NCBI GenBank assembly: GCA_046497505.1
Contig: JAWOFN010000001.1
Span: forward strand, 1 to 33,741
From: JAWOFN01 sp046497505 [NCBI: bacterium]
GTDB taxonomy: Bacteria; Blakebacterota; Blakebacteria; Blakebacterales
Direction: 5' to 3'
Length of the DNA stretch: 33,741 nucleotides
The position numbers were made by a program, and so were the translations under genes. Positions 1 through 9,756 of the stretch are shown here, one piece after another. The notes under the pieces are model-generated. The model had not been told where the DNA came from, made no database searches, and saw nothing but the letters and a program-made list of their open reading frames with translations. The stretch's first letter is position 1; every line of letters begins with the position of its first letter.

Positions 1-1314
1 CACCAGGATCAGGTCTGCCTTGTAGCCGAATTTGATCCGGCCTATCCGGTCCTCCAGCCCCATGATGCGTGCGTTGTTCCCGGTGGCGTGCTTGATCACG
101 TCCAGGGGGTGGAAGCCCGCCTCCTGCTGCAGTTCCAGTTCCCGCACGTAGCCGAAGCCGTAGAGCCGGTAGATGAACCCGGCGTCCTCGCCCACGCCGA
201 TGAGACCGCCTCGGCGTGCGAACTCCCGCAGGGCCGCGAACCAGAGCTGGTAGTTGTGCTTCCACTCGACCTCGTCCTCGGTGGTCCAGCCCAGGAAGTA
301 GGAGCCGTGACTCGCCAGGTCGGGCTGGAAGTAGGCCTCGAGAGCGGGGTGGAGGCACTCCTCGAACCACGGCTGGTTCCGGGCGGCCATGACGTCGCGG
401 CTCGCCTCGTAGATGGTCAGCGTGGGGATCCACGCCACCTCCGCGTCCACCATGGCCTGCAGCACCTGTCCGAGCTTCTCGGGGTCGGCCTCCTTGAAGA
501 GACGGCCCGCCCAGCGGAAGCGGTCCAGCTCGTTGCTGTAGTTGTAGCCGGGGGGGAAGGACTGGGAGCCGTAGGGCAGGGCGGCATCGGGGATCCCGTA
601 CCAGTGCTCGATGGTGGTGGTGCCGCCCGCGATGTCGTCCCAGGCGTCCGTCTCCTCCACCCCCACGTGGTGAGCACTCCGGAGGTCCTGCCTGCGGGCC
701 TCGTCGAGGGCTGCGGCGAGCAGGTCGCGGTCCAGCCCGAAGAGTTTGATCCCGTCCCCTCCGGCGGCCTCGATCTCCCGCACCGACTCCCGGATCTCGT
801 CCGGGGTGCGTCCGGAGACCGTCATGTAGAGATGGATCCGGGGGGCGGCGATCTCTCCTCTGCGGCTCTGTTCGCGCAGCCGCAGGGCCTTCTCCCGGTC
901 GCTCCCCACGTCCCGGATGGTGGTGATGCCGCTGGCCAGCCAGAGGTCGAGCTGGTACTGGAAGGGCATGGAGACCCCTCCCCGGCTGTCCTGCAGGTGG
1001 GCGTGGCTGTTGATGAGTCCGGGGAGCAGGTAGCGTCCCTGCCCCTCGATCACCGCGTCCACGTCTCCTTCCACGCGCCCCCCGATCTGGACGATACGAT
1101 CCTCTTCCACCAGCACCCGGGTGGGTCCGGTCGCGGGGGTGCCGTTGCCGTCGATCAGGTAGACGTCCTGGATGAGCAGCCGCCGGTACCGCTTCCCGTG
1201 CTCAGGCGCCGGCGGGTCCTGGGACTGCGCGCCCGCCGGGAGGGCGAGAGCGAGGATCAGGGCTCCGGCGAGGACGGATGAAGGGGTGGAGAGGGGGAAG
1301 GATCGGGTCCTCAT
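1..1314 (-). CDS. Secreted metal-dependent amidohydrolase, imidazolonepropionase-like (3' end outside window)
   Basis: The open frame runs off the left edge of the window, so 438 codons are visible and the C-terminus is missing. It begins MRTRSFPLSTPSS followed by a hydrophobic stretch ending LPAGAQS, a signal peptide for export. The mature part has the amidohydrolase layout: a short beta-domain, then the HxH metal motif (SHAHL, His104 and His106), a GDGIKLF segment where family members carry a metal-bridging Lys, SAHHVG and TIEHWYG histidines, and a late GVGEDAG Asp. These are the expected ligands of a binuclear or mononuclear metal centre. The substrate cannot be read from the sequence; relatives act on cyclic amides, dipeptides or related compounds. 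The ATG at 1314 is preceded by GGAGGAG at good spacing and by a clear promoter at 1350-1378. It is divergent from the tyrosine phenol-lyase gene. Confidence 0.9.
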   Translation of the reverse strand, partial: MRTRSFPLSTPSSVLAGALILALALPAGAQSQDPPAPEHGKRYRRLLIQDVYLIDGNGTPATGPTRVLVEEDRIVQIGGRVEGDVDAVIEGQGRYLLPGLINSHAHLQDSRGGVSMPFQYQLDLWLASGITTIRDVGSDREKALRLREQSRRGEIAAPRIHLYMTVSGRTPDEIRESVREIEAAGGDGIKLFGLDRDLLAAALDEARRQDLRSAHHVGVEETDAWDDIAGGTTTIEHWYGIPDAALPYGSQSFPPGYNYSNELDRFRWAGRLFKEADPEKLGQVLQAMVDAEVAWIPTLTIYEASRDVMAARNQPWFEECLHPALEAYFQPDLASHGSYFLGWTTEDEVEWKHNYQLWFAALREFARRGGLIGVGEDAGFIYRLYGFGYVRELELQQEAGFHPLDVIKHATGNNARIMGLEDRIGRIKFGYKADLILV

Positions 1315-1331
1315 GCGGGTCTCCTCCTTGA

Positions 1332-2927
<1,596 letters not shown>

Positions 2928-3079
2928 ACTCGGTCTCGTGCCCCATCTCGTCGTTGGATTCGGGCGAGCTTGTGCGGCGCAGGACCACCCTGCGCCTCCG
3001 TGCTCTCCCTCGTCCGCCTCGACCTGGGGCACGATCCCTTCGCTCAGGCTGGGATACGATCCTACGATGAGGCTTCCAA

Positions 3080-4183
3080 ATGGCTGACACACCCCAACGC
3101 ATGGCGCTGGTGCTGGCAGGCGGGATCGGGGAGCGGTTCTGGCCCCTCTCCCGTCCCGACCGTCCGAAGCAACTCCTCCCCCTGGGACCCGGCGGGTCCT
3201 CCCTTCTGGAGGACACGATCGAGCGGGTGGAGCCGTTCATACCGGCCGAGCGGGTGCTGGTGGTCACCGGGGGCTTCCTGGTCGACCCGATCCGGGAGGC
3301 GGACCTGGGTATACCGGACGGGAACGTGATCGCGGAGCCGGCCAAGCGGAACACCGCGGGCGCGCTGGTCTTCGCCGCTGCCCGACTGCTGGCCGACCGT
3401 GGGGAGGGGGCCCGGGGGATCACCCTTGCCGTCCTCCCGGCGGACCACCGGATCCAGCCCCCCGATGCCTTCCGACAGGACCTGGAACGGGCCCTGGTCA
3501 CGGTGGAGGAGGAGGGGGGGCTGGCCGTCATGGGGATCGAACCCGCCCGGCCGGAGACGGGATACGGCTACATCGAGGCGGACACGGGGGCGACCGCCAC
3601 CTCCCGGGGGGCCCTCCCGGTCGAGGCCTTCAAGGAGAAGCCTGACGAGGAGACCGCAGCAGGATACACGGAGTCGGGCCGCCATTATTGGAACTCGGGG
3701 ATGTTCTTCTGGCGGCTGGGTGAGTTCCTGGCCGAACTTGAGAAGGCCAGCCCTCCGCACCACGGGGCGGTGGGTCCCCTGGCCGACCACCTGAGGGAGG
3801 GGCGGGAGGAGGAGGCCCGGGAACTCTTCGAACGTCTCCCCGATGTGAGCATCGACTACGCCCTCATGGAGAAGGCCGAGAGGGTATGGATGATCCCCGC
3901 CTCCTTCCGCTGGGACGACCTGGGGGCCTGGGATGCCCTCCGCCGGGTCTCCGACCTGGACGGTGAGGGCAACCTCATCCAGGGGCCGGCGGTGGTCCTG
4001 GAGAGCCGGGAGAGCACGGTGGTGAACGACGCCGGGGAGGAGATGACCGTGTCGGTCGTCGGTGTGGAGGGGCTCACCGTGGTGGTCACCTCCGATGCCG
4101 TCCTGGTGGTGCCCACCGAGAGGGCGCAGCAGGTCCGTGAAGCGGTCCGGGAGCTGAAGGAGCGGGAGGAGAGCGGGCGATAG
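3080..4183 (+). CDS. manC: Mannose-1-phosphate guanylyltransferase (GDP-mannose pyrophosphorylase)
   Basis: This 367-residue cytosolic nucleotidyltransferase makes GDP-mannose from mannose 1-phosphate and GTP. The N-terminus has the pyrophosphorylase signature LAGGIGERFWPLSR with PKQLLPL (13-35). It is followed by EPAKRNTAGAL, the LPADHRI nucleotide/metal motif, RPETGYGYIE, FKEKPD, YWNSGMFFW, IDYALMEKA and WDDLGAWDAL, all typical of the mannose enzyme. It is a short-form enzyme with no phosphomannose isomerase domain (fused ManC-ManA proteins are about 470 residues). The ATG at 3080 has GATGAGG 7 nt upstream. An internal ATG at 3101 would remove only seven residues. GDP-mannose could feed the glycosyltransferase at 22867-24240 or envelope glycans. 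No other sugar gene adjoins it. Confidence 0.93.
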   Translation: MADTPQRMALVLAGGIGERFWPLSRPDRPKQLLPLGPGGSSLLEDTIERVEPFIPAERVLVVTGGFLVDPIREADLGIPDGNVIAEPAKRNTAGALVFAAARLLADRGEGARGITLAVLPADHRIQPPDAFRQDLERALVTVEEEGGLAVMGIEPARPETGYGYIEADTGATATSRGALPVEAFKEKPDEETAAGYTESGRHYWNSGMFFWRLGEFLAELEKASPPHHGAVGPLADHLREGREEEARELFERLPDVSIDYALMEKAERVWMIPASFRWDDLGAWDALRRVSDLDGEGNLIQGPAVVLESRESTVVNDAGEEMTVSVVGVEGLTVVVTSDAVLVVPTERAQQVREAVRELKEREESGR

Positions 4184-4265
4184 CCTGACCTCGTCCCGTT
4201 GCATCGCACCAGAGGTGGGTCCTACCATGGTCGGGTCCATCGAACCCGCCGCCCCGGAGGCCCCC

Positions 4266-6359
4266 ATGTCGCTACGCGTACGTCCTCCCCTTACCGCGAT
4301 CCTGCTCGCAGCGCTCCTGCTCACCCTCACCGCCCCGGCCCGGACGGCGGCCCAGGGTCCCGAGCTGGACGCCATCTTCTCCTTCCACATCCCCACCGAC
4401 CTGGTGGCAGGTCCCCAGGGGGGACGCATCGCCTGGATCGGCAACGAGGAGGGGCGGAGGAACGTCTGGGGGGCCGAGGCCCCGGAGTGGGAGCCCCGTC
4501 GGCTGACCCGGTACTTCGACGACGACGGACAGGAACTCGGTGCCCTGCAGTTCACCCCGGACGGGGAGCGGCTGCTCTACATCCGGGGAGGGAGCACGAA
4601 CCGGGACGGGGACCTGCCCAACCCCACCAGCGACCCGGCCGGGGTGAGCCGGGACCTCTGGATGATCACCTGGGAGGGCTCCGACCCGTACCGGATCCAC
4701 GCCGGGGTCGATATGACCCTCTCGGTGGACGGCAGGGCGGTCTGGTCCAGCGGAGACGACGTGGATCTCCTCGACCTGGCCGAACTGGAGCCCCGGCGGC
4801 TCTTCACCGTGCGCTCGGGGGCCGACCAGCTCCGATGGAGTCCCGACGGGACCCGCCTCGCCTTCATCAGCAGCCGGGACGGGCGGGCGATCCTGGGGAT
4901 CTACGACCTGCGGGACGGCGGCCTGCTCTGGCTCACCAACACGATCCACCGGGACCGCTATCCCCGCTGGTCCCCCGACGGGAGCCGGCTGGCCTTCATC
5001 CGGTTCCCTGCCGGCCGGCGCGGGTTCCAGGTGTGCACGGTCAGCACCGCAGGGAACGACGAGCAGGTGCTCTGGGAGTCCCCCGACGGCCCCTACGCCG
5101 GCTACCCGCGAAGCATCAGCGGCTCCTACGACCTCATGTACGGGACCGGCCACCTGGTCTTCCCCTCCGAGCAGACGGGATGGAACCACCTCTATGCGAT
5201 CCCCGACCAGGGGGGCGAGGTCCGCGACCTCACGCCCGGTGAGGGGATCGTGGAGAACGCCGACCTCTCCCCCGACGGCGAGGCGGTGTACGTGAGCACG
5301 AACATCCGGGGGATCGACCATCGTCAGCTGGGCCGGATCCGGCTCGAGGATGGGGAGACCGAGTGGGTGGAGGAGGGGAACGTCATCGCCTGGGCCCCCG
5401 TGCCCTGGCAGGACGAGCAGGGGGAGCATCTCGCCTACATCCGCTCCACGGCCGCCGAGCCTGCCCGGGTGTACGTGCGGCGGGAGGTGGGCCGCCGAGG
5501 TGAATCCGTGGAGGTCTCGCCGCTCCCCGAGGACTTCCCGATGGATGAACTGGCCGGACCCCTGCAGGTGGTTTTCACTGCCCCCGACGGTCTGGAGATA
5601 CACGGCCAGCTCTTCATGCCCTCCGGGATGAGTCCGGAGGACCCCGTACCCGCTGTCATCTTCATGCACGGCGGCAGCCGCCGGCAGATGCTGCTGGGGT
5701 GGCACAACCGGGGCTACTACCACAACGCGTACGGCTTCAACCAGTACCTGGCAGAGCAGGGGTACGCGGTCCTGAGTGTGAACTACCGCAGCGGCATCGG
5801 CTACGGTGTGGACTTCCGCGAGCCGGAGGACTATGGCTGGCGGGGAGCAAGCGAGTACCAGGACATCGTGGCCGCCGGCCGCTACCTCCAGGAACTGGAC
5901 GGGGTGGACCCGGACCGGATCGGCCTCTGGGGAGGTTCCTACGGCGGCTACCTAACCGCCATGGGGCTGGCCCGGGATTCCGAGCTCTTCCAGGCGGGGG
6001 TGGACCTGCACGGCGTGCACGACTGGTCCGACCAGCTCCGCTGGTACGGGCGGGGGGAGATCACGGCTCCCAGCGAGGCGATGCGGGACTCCATCGCCTC
6101 GCTCGCCTTCCGATCCAGTCCCATGGCGGACATCGCGACCTGGACCTCGCCGGTGCTCATCGTCCACGGCGACGACGACCGGAACGTGCCCTTCCAGGCG
6201 AGCATCGACCTGGCCGCGGCCCTGGCCCGGAAGGGGGATGTACCCTTCCGGGAACTCTACTTCCCCGACGAGGTCCACGGGTTCCTGCGGCACGAGAGCT
6301 GGATGAGGGTCTTCCGCACGGCCGCCGAGTTCTTCGACCGTTACCTGCAGGTCCCCTGA
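4266..6359 (+). CDS. Secreted S9-family serine peptidase (prolyl oligopeptidase / acylaminoacyl-peptidase type)
   Basis: The 697-residue protein starts with a signal peptide (MSLRVRPPLTAILLAALLLT, ending near TAAQ), so it is exported. Residues about 30-430 contain repeated FTPDGERLLYI, RWSPDGTRLAFI, RWSPDGSRLAFI and LSPDGEAVYV units. These are PD40-type blades of the beta-propeller that gates access in this family. The C-terminal alpha/beta hydrolase domain has GGSYGG with nucleophile Ser558, HGDDDRNVPF with probable Asp638, and DEVHGF with His671. Such enzymes cut short peptides, so it may serve peptide scavenging. The ATG at 4266 follows GGAGG and begins the signal peptide; an upstream in-frame ATG at 4227 would bury it. 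A strong terminator follows the stop. Confidence 0.92.
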   Translation: MSLRVRPPLTAILLAALLLTLTAPARTAAQGPELDAIFSFHIPTDLVAGPQGGRIAWIGNEEGRRNVWGAEAPEWEPRRLTRYFDDDGQELGALQFTPDGERLLYIRGGSTNRDGDLPNPTSDPAGVSRDLWMITWEGSDPYRIHAGVDMTLSVDGRAVWSSGDDVDLLDLAELEPRRLFTVRSGADQLRWSPDGTRLAFISSRDGRAILGIYDLRDGGLLWLTNTIHRDRYPRWSPDGSRLAFIRFPAGRRGFQVCTVSTAGNDEQVLWESPDGPYAGYPRSISGSYDLMYGTGHLVFPSEQTGWNHLYAIPDQGGEVRDLTPGEGIVENADLSPDGEAVYVSTNIRGIDHRQLGRIRLEDGETEWVEEGNVIAWAPVPWQDEQGEHLAYIRSTAAEPARVYVRREVGRRGESVEVSPLPEDFPMDELAGPLQVVFTAPDGLEIHGQLFMPSGMSPEDPVPAVIFMHGGSRRQMLLGWHNRGYYHNAYGFNQYLAEQGYAVLSVNYRSGIGYGVDFREPEDYGWRGASEYQDIVAAGRYLQELDGVDPDRIGLWGGSYGGYLTAMGLARDSELFQAGVDLHGVHDWSDQLRWYGRGEITAPSEAMRDSIASLAFRSSPMADIATWTSPVLIVHGDDDRNVPFQASIDLAAALARKGDVPFRELYFPDEVHGFLRHESWMRVFRTAAEFFDRYLQVP

Positions 6360-6370
6360 CCTCGAACGAA

Positions 6371-6398
6371 GAGGGCCCGGGCGGCTGCCCGGGCCTTC
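6371..6398 (+). terminator. Intrinsic terminator of the S9 peptidase gene
   Basis: GGCCCGGGC (6374-6382), loop GGCT and GCCCGGGCC (6387-6395) form a perfect 9-bp stem, extendable by three more pairs including a G-U, followed by TTCCTTC. It begins 11 bp after the stop codon. The group II intron remnant starts about 10 nt later, as expected for introns that target terminator stems. Confidence 0.8.
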
Positions 6399-6510
6399 CT
6401 TCGTGTGTGTGCGCCAGGCATGGCGCGCAGCGCCAGGACTGGCGCTGTCAACCGGGGAGCGAAAGTGAACCGGGAAGTGACTTGGGGGTGAGAGTCCTCT
6501 GACCAACCTG

Positions 6511-6818
6511 ATGGAAGCGGTGTGCGAGCGCAGGCTCCGGCTGAAGGTCAACGCCTCCAAGAGCGCGGTGGGTCGGCCGTGGGAACGTCCGTTCCTCGGC
6601 TTCGTGCCGTCTTTTGGAAGCAGTGGAAGCGGGGGCGCCGGCGGTACGCGGAACTGAGGCGCCTCGGTGTAGGCTCCGAGGTGGCGGCGCAGACCGCCGG
6701 GTCGTCCCACGCCTATTGGCACCTCAGCCGCAGTCCGGTCCTCAGCTATGCCCTGCCCGATGCCTTCTTCGACGCACTCGGGCTGTACAGCCTGTATACT
6801 GCCCGCTCAACCAACTGA
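6511..6818 (+). pseudogene. ltrA: Group II intron reverse transcriptase/maturase fragments
   Basis: Two frames are needed to read this relic. Frame one (6511-6657) begins MEAVCERRLRLKVNASKS and continues AVGRPWERPFLGF, the conserved end of the reverse transcriptase domain (RT motif 7). Frame two takes over near 6597 with RLRAVFWKQWKRGRRRY, then RLGVGSEVAAQTAGSS, AYWHLSRSP, ALPDAFFDALGLYSL and a stop at 6816-6818. That is the extreme C-terminus of intron maturases. The roughly 100 residues of domain X that should separate FLGF from RLR are deleted, and the junction changes frame. Everything before RT motif 7 is also missing. No functional enzyme can be made. Confidence 0.85.
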
Positions 6819-6850
6819 ACCGCCGTGTACGGTCCCGTACGCACGGTGGT
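6817..6850 (+). ncRNA. Group II intron domain V-like hairpin
   Basis: A 34-nt element in which ACCGCCGTG (6819-6827) pairs with CACGGTGGT (6842-6850) with one G-U pair. A short bulge follows, then an upper ACGG/GTACG region capped by a four-base loop. Size, bulge position and placement after the maturase stop match domain V, the catalytic core. A second stem (AGCCC, GCAA loop, GGGCT at 6862-6875) fits domain VI. Confidence 0.7.
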
Positions 6851-6907
6851 GTGACAGGGACAGCCCGCAAGGGCTTACCTATGTCGATCGTGCTGCAGCG
6901 GGCGCGA

Positions 6908-9655
6908 TCAGCCTCCTCCGCCGCCCAGCTGCTCCTGGAGCTTCTGCAGGATCTGTTCGAGTTCCTGCATGCTCTCGCCGTACTCGGCCCAGCGGCCGCC
7001 GCGCAGGTGCTCCTGGGCCTGCTGGTAGAGCTGCAGGGCCCGGGAGGCCTGTTCGGAGGGTACGCGCACCACACCCTCGGGGGTGGCCATCTCCAGGGTC
7101 TGCTCGCCGGTCGGTTCCATCTGGGTGACCGTCACACCGGGCAGGGCGGCGGCCGACTCCTTACCCAGCAGCACCTCCAGCCCCTGTTCCAGGCTCTTGG
7201 CCATGACCACACGGGGGCCGTAGGAGAGGATGACCCGCTTCAGCTCGGGCAGCTCGCTCCGGTCGGCCTTCAGGTAGAGGGGTTCGGCATAGACGAGGTT
7301 GCGGCCCACCGGGATGACCAGCAGGTTGCCCCGGATGACCTGGCTCCCCTGCTGGCTCCAGAGGGTGGTCTGCTCGCTGATCGTGGGGTCCTGGTCGATA
7401 CGGGCCTCGATCTGCATCGGGCCGTAGATCAGTTCCTGCTTGCTGAACTTGAAGAGCTTCAGCTGCCCGTACACGCCCGGGTCGGAACGTGCGGCGAGCC
7501 ACCCGATCATGTTGTCCCGGCCCTGCGGGGTGTAGGGGAGCATGAGGAGGAACTCCTCCCCCCGGTCCTCTTCGAGTTCGAGGATGACGTAGTACGGTTC
7601 CATGGGGATCTGGCTGCCCTGGTAGACCTCGGAAGGCAGGGCCCAGAGGTCCTCCTGGTTGTAGAAGACCTCGGGATCCTCCATGTGGAAGAGCCGCCAC
7701 TTCTCCGCCTGCCTGTGGAAGAGGTCCAGCGGGTAGCGGATGTGGTCCCGTATCCCCTCGGGCATCTCCCCGTAGTCGGTGAAGAGTCCGGGGAAGATGG
7801 ACCCCAGCACGTCGGTGATCGGGTCGGGTTCCACCAGGTAGTAGGTCACGTCCCCGTTGTAGGCGTCGATGACCACCTTCACGCTGTTCCGGATGTAGTT
7901 GATACCGTCCCTTCCCGGTTCGGAGTAGGGCATCCGGTCCGACACCGTATAGGCGTCGAGGATCCAGTAGAGCCGTCCCTCCGAGATCACCATGTAGGCG
8001 TCGTTGTCATAGCGGAGGAAGGGGGCGATCTTGAAGGTCCGGTTCGCTATCCGCCGGTTCTCCATCAGGCGGGTCTCCGAGGTGGGGTACTCGGAGATGA
8101 GCAGCTTGAAGTGGCCGTACTTGAGGGCGTACACCGTCCGGCGCAGCAGGTTCCCGATCGGGACCCCTCCGGTCCCCTCGTAGCGGGTGGTCTCGTTCCG
8201 CTCCCCCGAGGCGTAATCGAACTCATCCTCGGTGGTCCCGGTCAGCACGTAGTCGTGGGTGAGCTCACCGTAGTAGATCTCGGGACGGGTGATCTCGAAC
8301 CCGTGATCGCTCCGGGGAGGGATGTCCCGGATGAAGAGGACCGGCATCCCCTCGGAGGTGACCTCGTTCACCGGGCTCATGGTCAGCCCGTAGCCGTGGG
8401 TGTACTTGATGTACTGGTTGATCCAGGTCCGCGCCTGCTGGGGGAGCTGGTTCACGTCCAGCTCACGGGGGGCCAGCAGCACCTGCCGGTAATCCCCCTG
8501 CACGTGGTAGCGGTCCACGTCCGGGCTCAGGAAGCGGTAGTAGAGCCGCAGTTCCTGGAGCTGGCTGTAGGTCTGCCGCAGGGGGCGCCAGTCCCAGAGC
8601 CGGATGTTGGTGAAGGTGCCGCTGTACTCGTCGAGGCTCTCCGGCCCCAGGGTGAGTTCGGTGGTGAAGTCCTCCTCCTGCACGTCATCCAGGCCGTATC
8701 CCAGCCGGGTGTATTCGATGGCGTGCTCGATGTAGGGCCGCTCCTTGGTGACCTCGTTCGGCTCCACGATGAACTGCTGGATCGCCGCGGGGTAGAGTCC
8801 GGTCACCACGATGAGCAGGGCCACGTAGCCGCCGGCGGCGTAGAGGGGGATCTGTACGTTCTTCCTCCACAGTCCGTAGACCATGGCACCGAAGAGCACC
8901 ACCGAGAGTCCCATCATGACCCGGTAGGCGATCAGCTCGGCGTTCACGTCGGTGAAGGAGGCCCCGAAGACCACACCCCGGCCGGAGTAGAGCAGGTCGT
9001 AGATCTCGAGCTGGAAGTGCCAGGCCAGCAGCAGGAAGAGCACCGAGGCCAGGAAGATCAGGTGCAGCCGTACCCGCGGGCTGATGTAGAGCTTCTCATA
9101 GGCCCAGCCGAGGGCCTTGCTCTCCCAGTAGATCAGCAGTACCGCCACCGCGGTCACCGCCAGGGTCCAGAGCGCCCAGCTCCGGGCGAACTCCAGCAGG
9201 GGGAGCTTGAAGAGGAAGAAGCCCACGTCCTTCCCGAAGATGGGGTCGGGTGTGCCGAAGGTGCCCGCGTTGAGGAACTGGAGCACCGTCATCCACTCAT
9301 CGGACGCCCATGCCCCCAGGGCGAGGGCCACCAGCAGGCTCACCACGACGATGAGCACCTTCCGGAAGCGTTCCAGCACCTCGGTGGGGACGTTCAGTTC
9401 GCTGTAGAACTCCTTCCAGCGCCCCCCTCCCCGGCGTGTGGCCCAGTGCAGGTTGGCGTAGAAGAAGGCCATGAAGATGCCGCCGAACGTGAAGAAGAGC
9501 ACGATGCGGCTGCCCAGGGCCTTCAGGAAGACGCCCTCGTATTCCACCGCGGAGAACCACCACCAGTCGGTGGCGAACCCCACCACGATCTCCCGCAGGA
9601 AGAGGAGGAGGAAGAAGAGGGCGAACAGGACCAGGATCAGACGTTCTCTTTTCAT
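6908..9655 (-). CDS. UPF0182 family integral membrane protein
   Basis: The 915-residue protein has the size and layout of the UPF0182 family (COG1615), whose function is unknown. The N-terminal third contains seven predicted membrane helices, starting with RERLILVLFALFFLLLF and with others near residues 50-70, 100-118, 157-175, 193-213, 245-262 and 270-290. The rest is a large soluble domain with family-like stretches such as YTHGYGLTMSPVNEVTSEG, PEIYYGELTHDYVLTGT and YEGTGGVPIGNLLRR. The C-terminus is a charged helical tail ending in a run of five Gly. No start other than ATG 9655 is needed: the gene's -10 box ends 6 nt before it and there is no ribosome binding site, so the mRNA is probably leaderless. 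Confidence 0.93.
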   Translation of the reverse strand: MKRERLILVLFALFFLLLFLREIVVGFATDWWWFSAVEYEGVFLKALGSRIVLFFTFGGIFMAFFYANLHWATRRGGGRWKEFYSELNVPTEVLERFRKVLIVVVSLLVALALGAWASDEWMTVLQFLNAGTFGTPDPIFGKDVGFFLFKLPLLEFARSWALWTLAVTAVAVLLIYWESKALGWAYEKLYISPRVRLHLIFLASVLFLLLAWHFQLEIYDLLYSGRGVVFGASFTDVNAELIAYRVMMGLSVVLFGAMVYGLWRKNVQIPLYAAGGYVALLIVVTGLYPAAIQQFIVEPNEVTKERPYIEHAIEYTRLGYGLDDVQEEDFTTELTLGPESLDEYSGTFTNIRLWDWRPLRQTYSQLQELRLYYRFLSPDVDRYHVQGDYRQVLLAPRELDVNQLPQQARTWINQYIKYTHGYGLTMSPVNEVTSEGMPVLFIRDIPPRSDHGFEITRPEIYYGELTHDYVLTGTTEDEFDYASGERNETTRYEGTGGVPIGNLLRRTVYALKYGHFKLLISEYPTSETRLMENRRIANRTFKIAPFLRYDNDAYMVISEGRLYWILDAYTVSDRMPYSEPGRDGINYIRNSVKVVIDAYNGDVTYYLVEPDPITDVLGSIFPGLFTDYGEMPEGIRDHIRYPLDLFHRQAEKWRLFHMEDPEVFYNQEDLWALPSEVYQGSQIPMEPYYVILELEEDRGEEFLLMLPYTPQGRDNMIGWLAARSDPGVYGQLKLFKFSKQELIYGPMQIEARIDQDPTISEQTTLWSQQGSQVIRGNLLVIPVGRNLVYAEPLYLKADRSELPELKRVILSYGPRVVMAKSLEQGLEVLLGKESAAALPGVTVTQMEPTGEQTLEMATPEGVVRVPSEQASRALQLYQQAQEHLRGGRWAEYGESMQELEQILQKLQEQLGGGGG

Positions 9656-9661
9656 ATTCTC

Positions 9662-9690
9662 AGACTAGGGAGGGCCCTCCCGGGGGTCAA
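9662..9690 (-). promoter_or_regulatory. Promoter of the UPF0182 gene, predicted leaderless
   Basis: On the minus strand TTGACC (9690-9685) is followed by 17 bases and TAGTCT (9667-9662). The six bases GAGAAT then lead straight into the ATG at 9655. Initiation 6-8 nt after the -10 would fall on or next to the A of the start codon, leaving no room for a ribosome binding site. Confidence 0.7.
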
Positions 9691-9721
9691 TGTCCATCCA
9701 TCATGCGGAGAGGATGCCCGG

Positions 9722-9756
9722 CCTCCCCGGCCGGCCGGTCTTCTCTACCGGGGAGG
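9722..9756 (-). terminator. Stem-loop spanning the lipoprotein stop codon
   Basis: CCTCCCCGG and CCGGGGAGG (9722-9730 and 9748-9756) form a perfect 9-bp stem. The loop holds the TAG stop of the upstream minus-strand gene. No U-tract follows, so it is only a candidate terminator for the three-gene envelope operon. Confidence 0.35.

Larger units (their letters stand above)
6409..6888 (+). mobile_element. Heavily deleted group II intron remnant (about 480 bp)
   Basis: Both ends of a bacterial group II intron remain, with most of the middle gone. The 5' end reads GTGCG at 6409, the usual intron start. It is followed by two tight stems (GCGCCA/TGGCGC at 6411-6426, and an 8-bp CAGCGCCA/TGGCGCTG stem next to it) and a GGGGGTGAGAGTCC segment like domain I. 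The middle holds two out-of-frame pieces of the maturase. The 3' end has a 34-nt domain V-like hairpin (6817-6850) and a domain VI-like hairpin (about 6853-6882). Full introns are about 2-2.5 kb, so domains I-IV and most of the reverse transcriptase are missing and it cannot move alone. It lies between convergent genes, directly behind a terminator. The 3' boundary is uncertain by several bases. Confidence 0.8.

Noticed and set aside
88-1281. Plus-strand open frame at the window start
   Set aside because: It lies opposite the amidohydrolase, which has a signal peptide, metal ligands, ribosome binding site and promoter on the minus strand.
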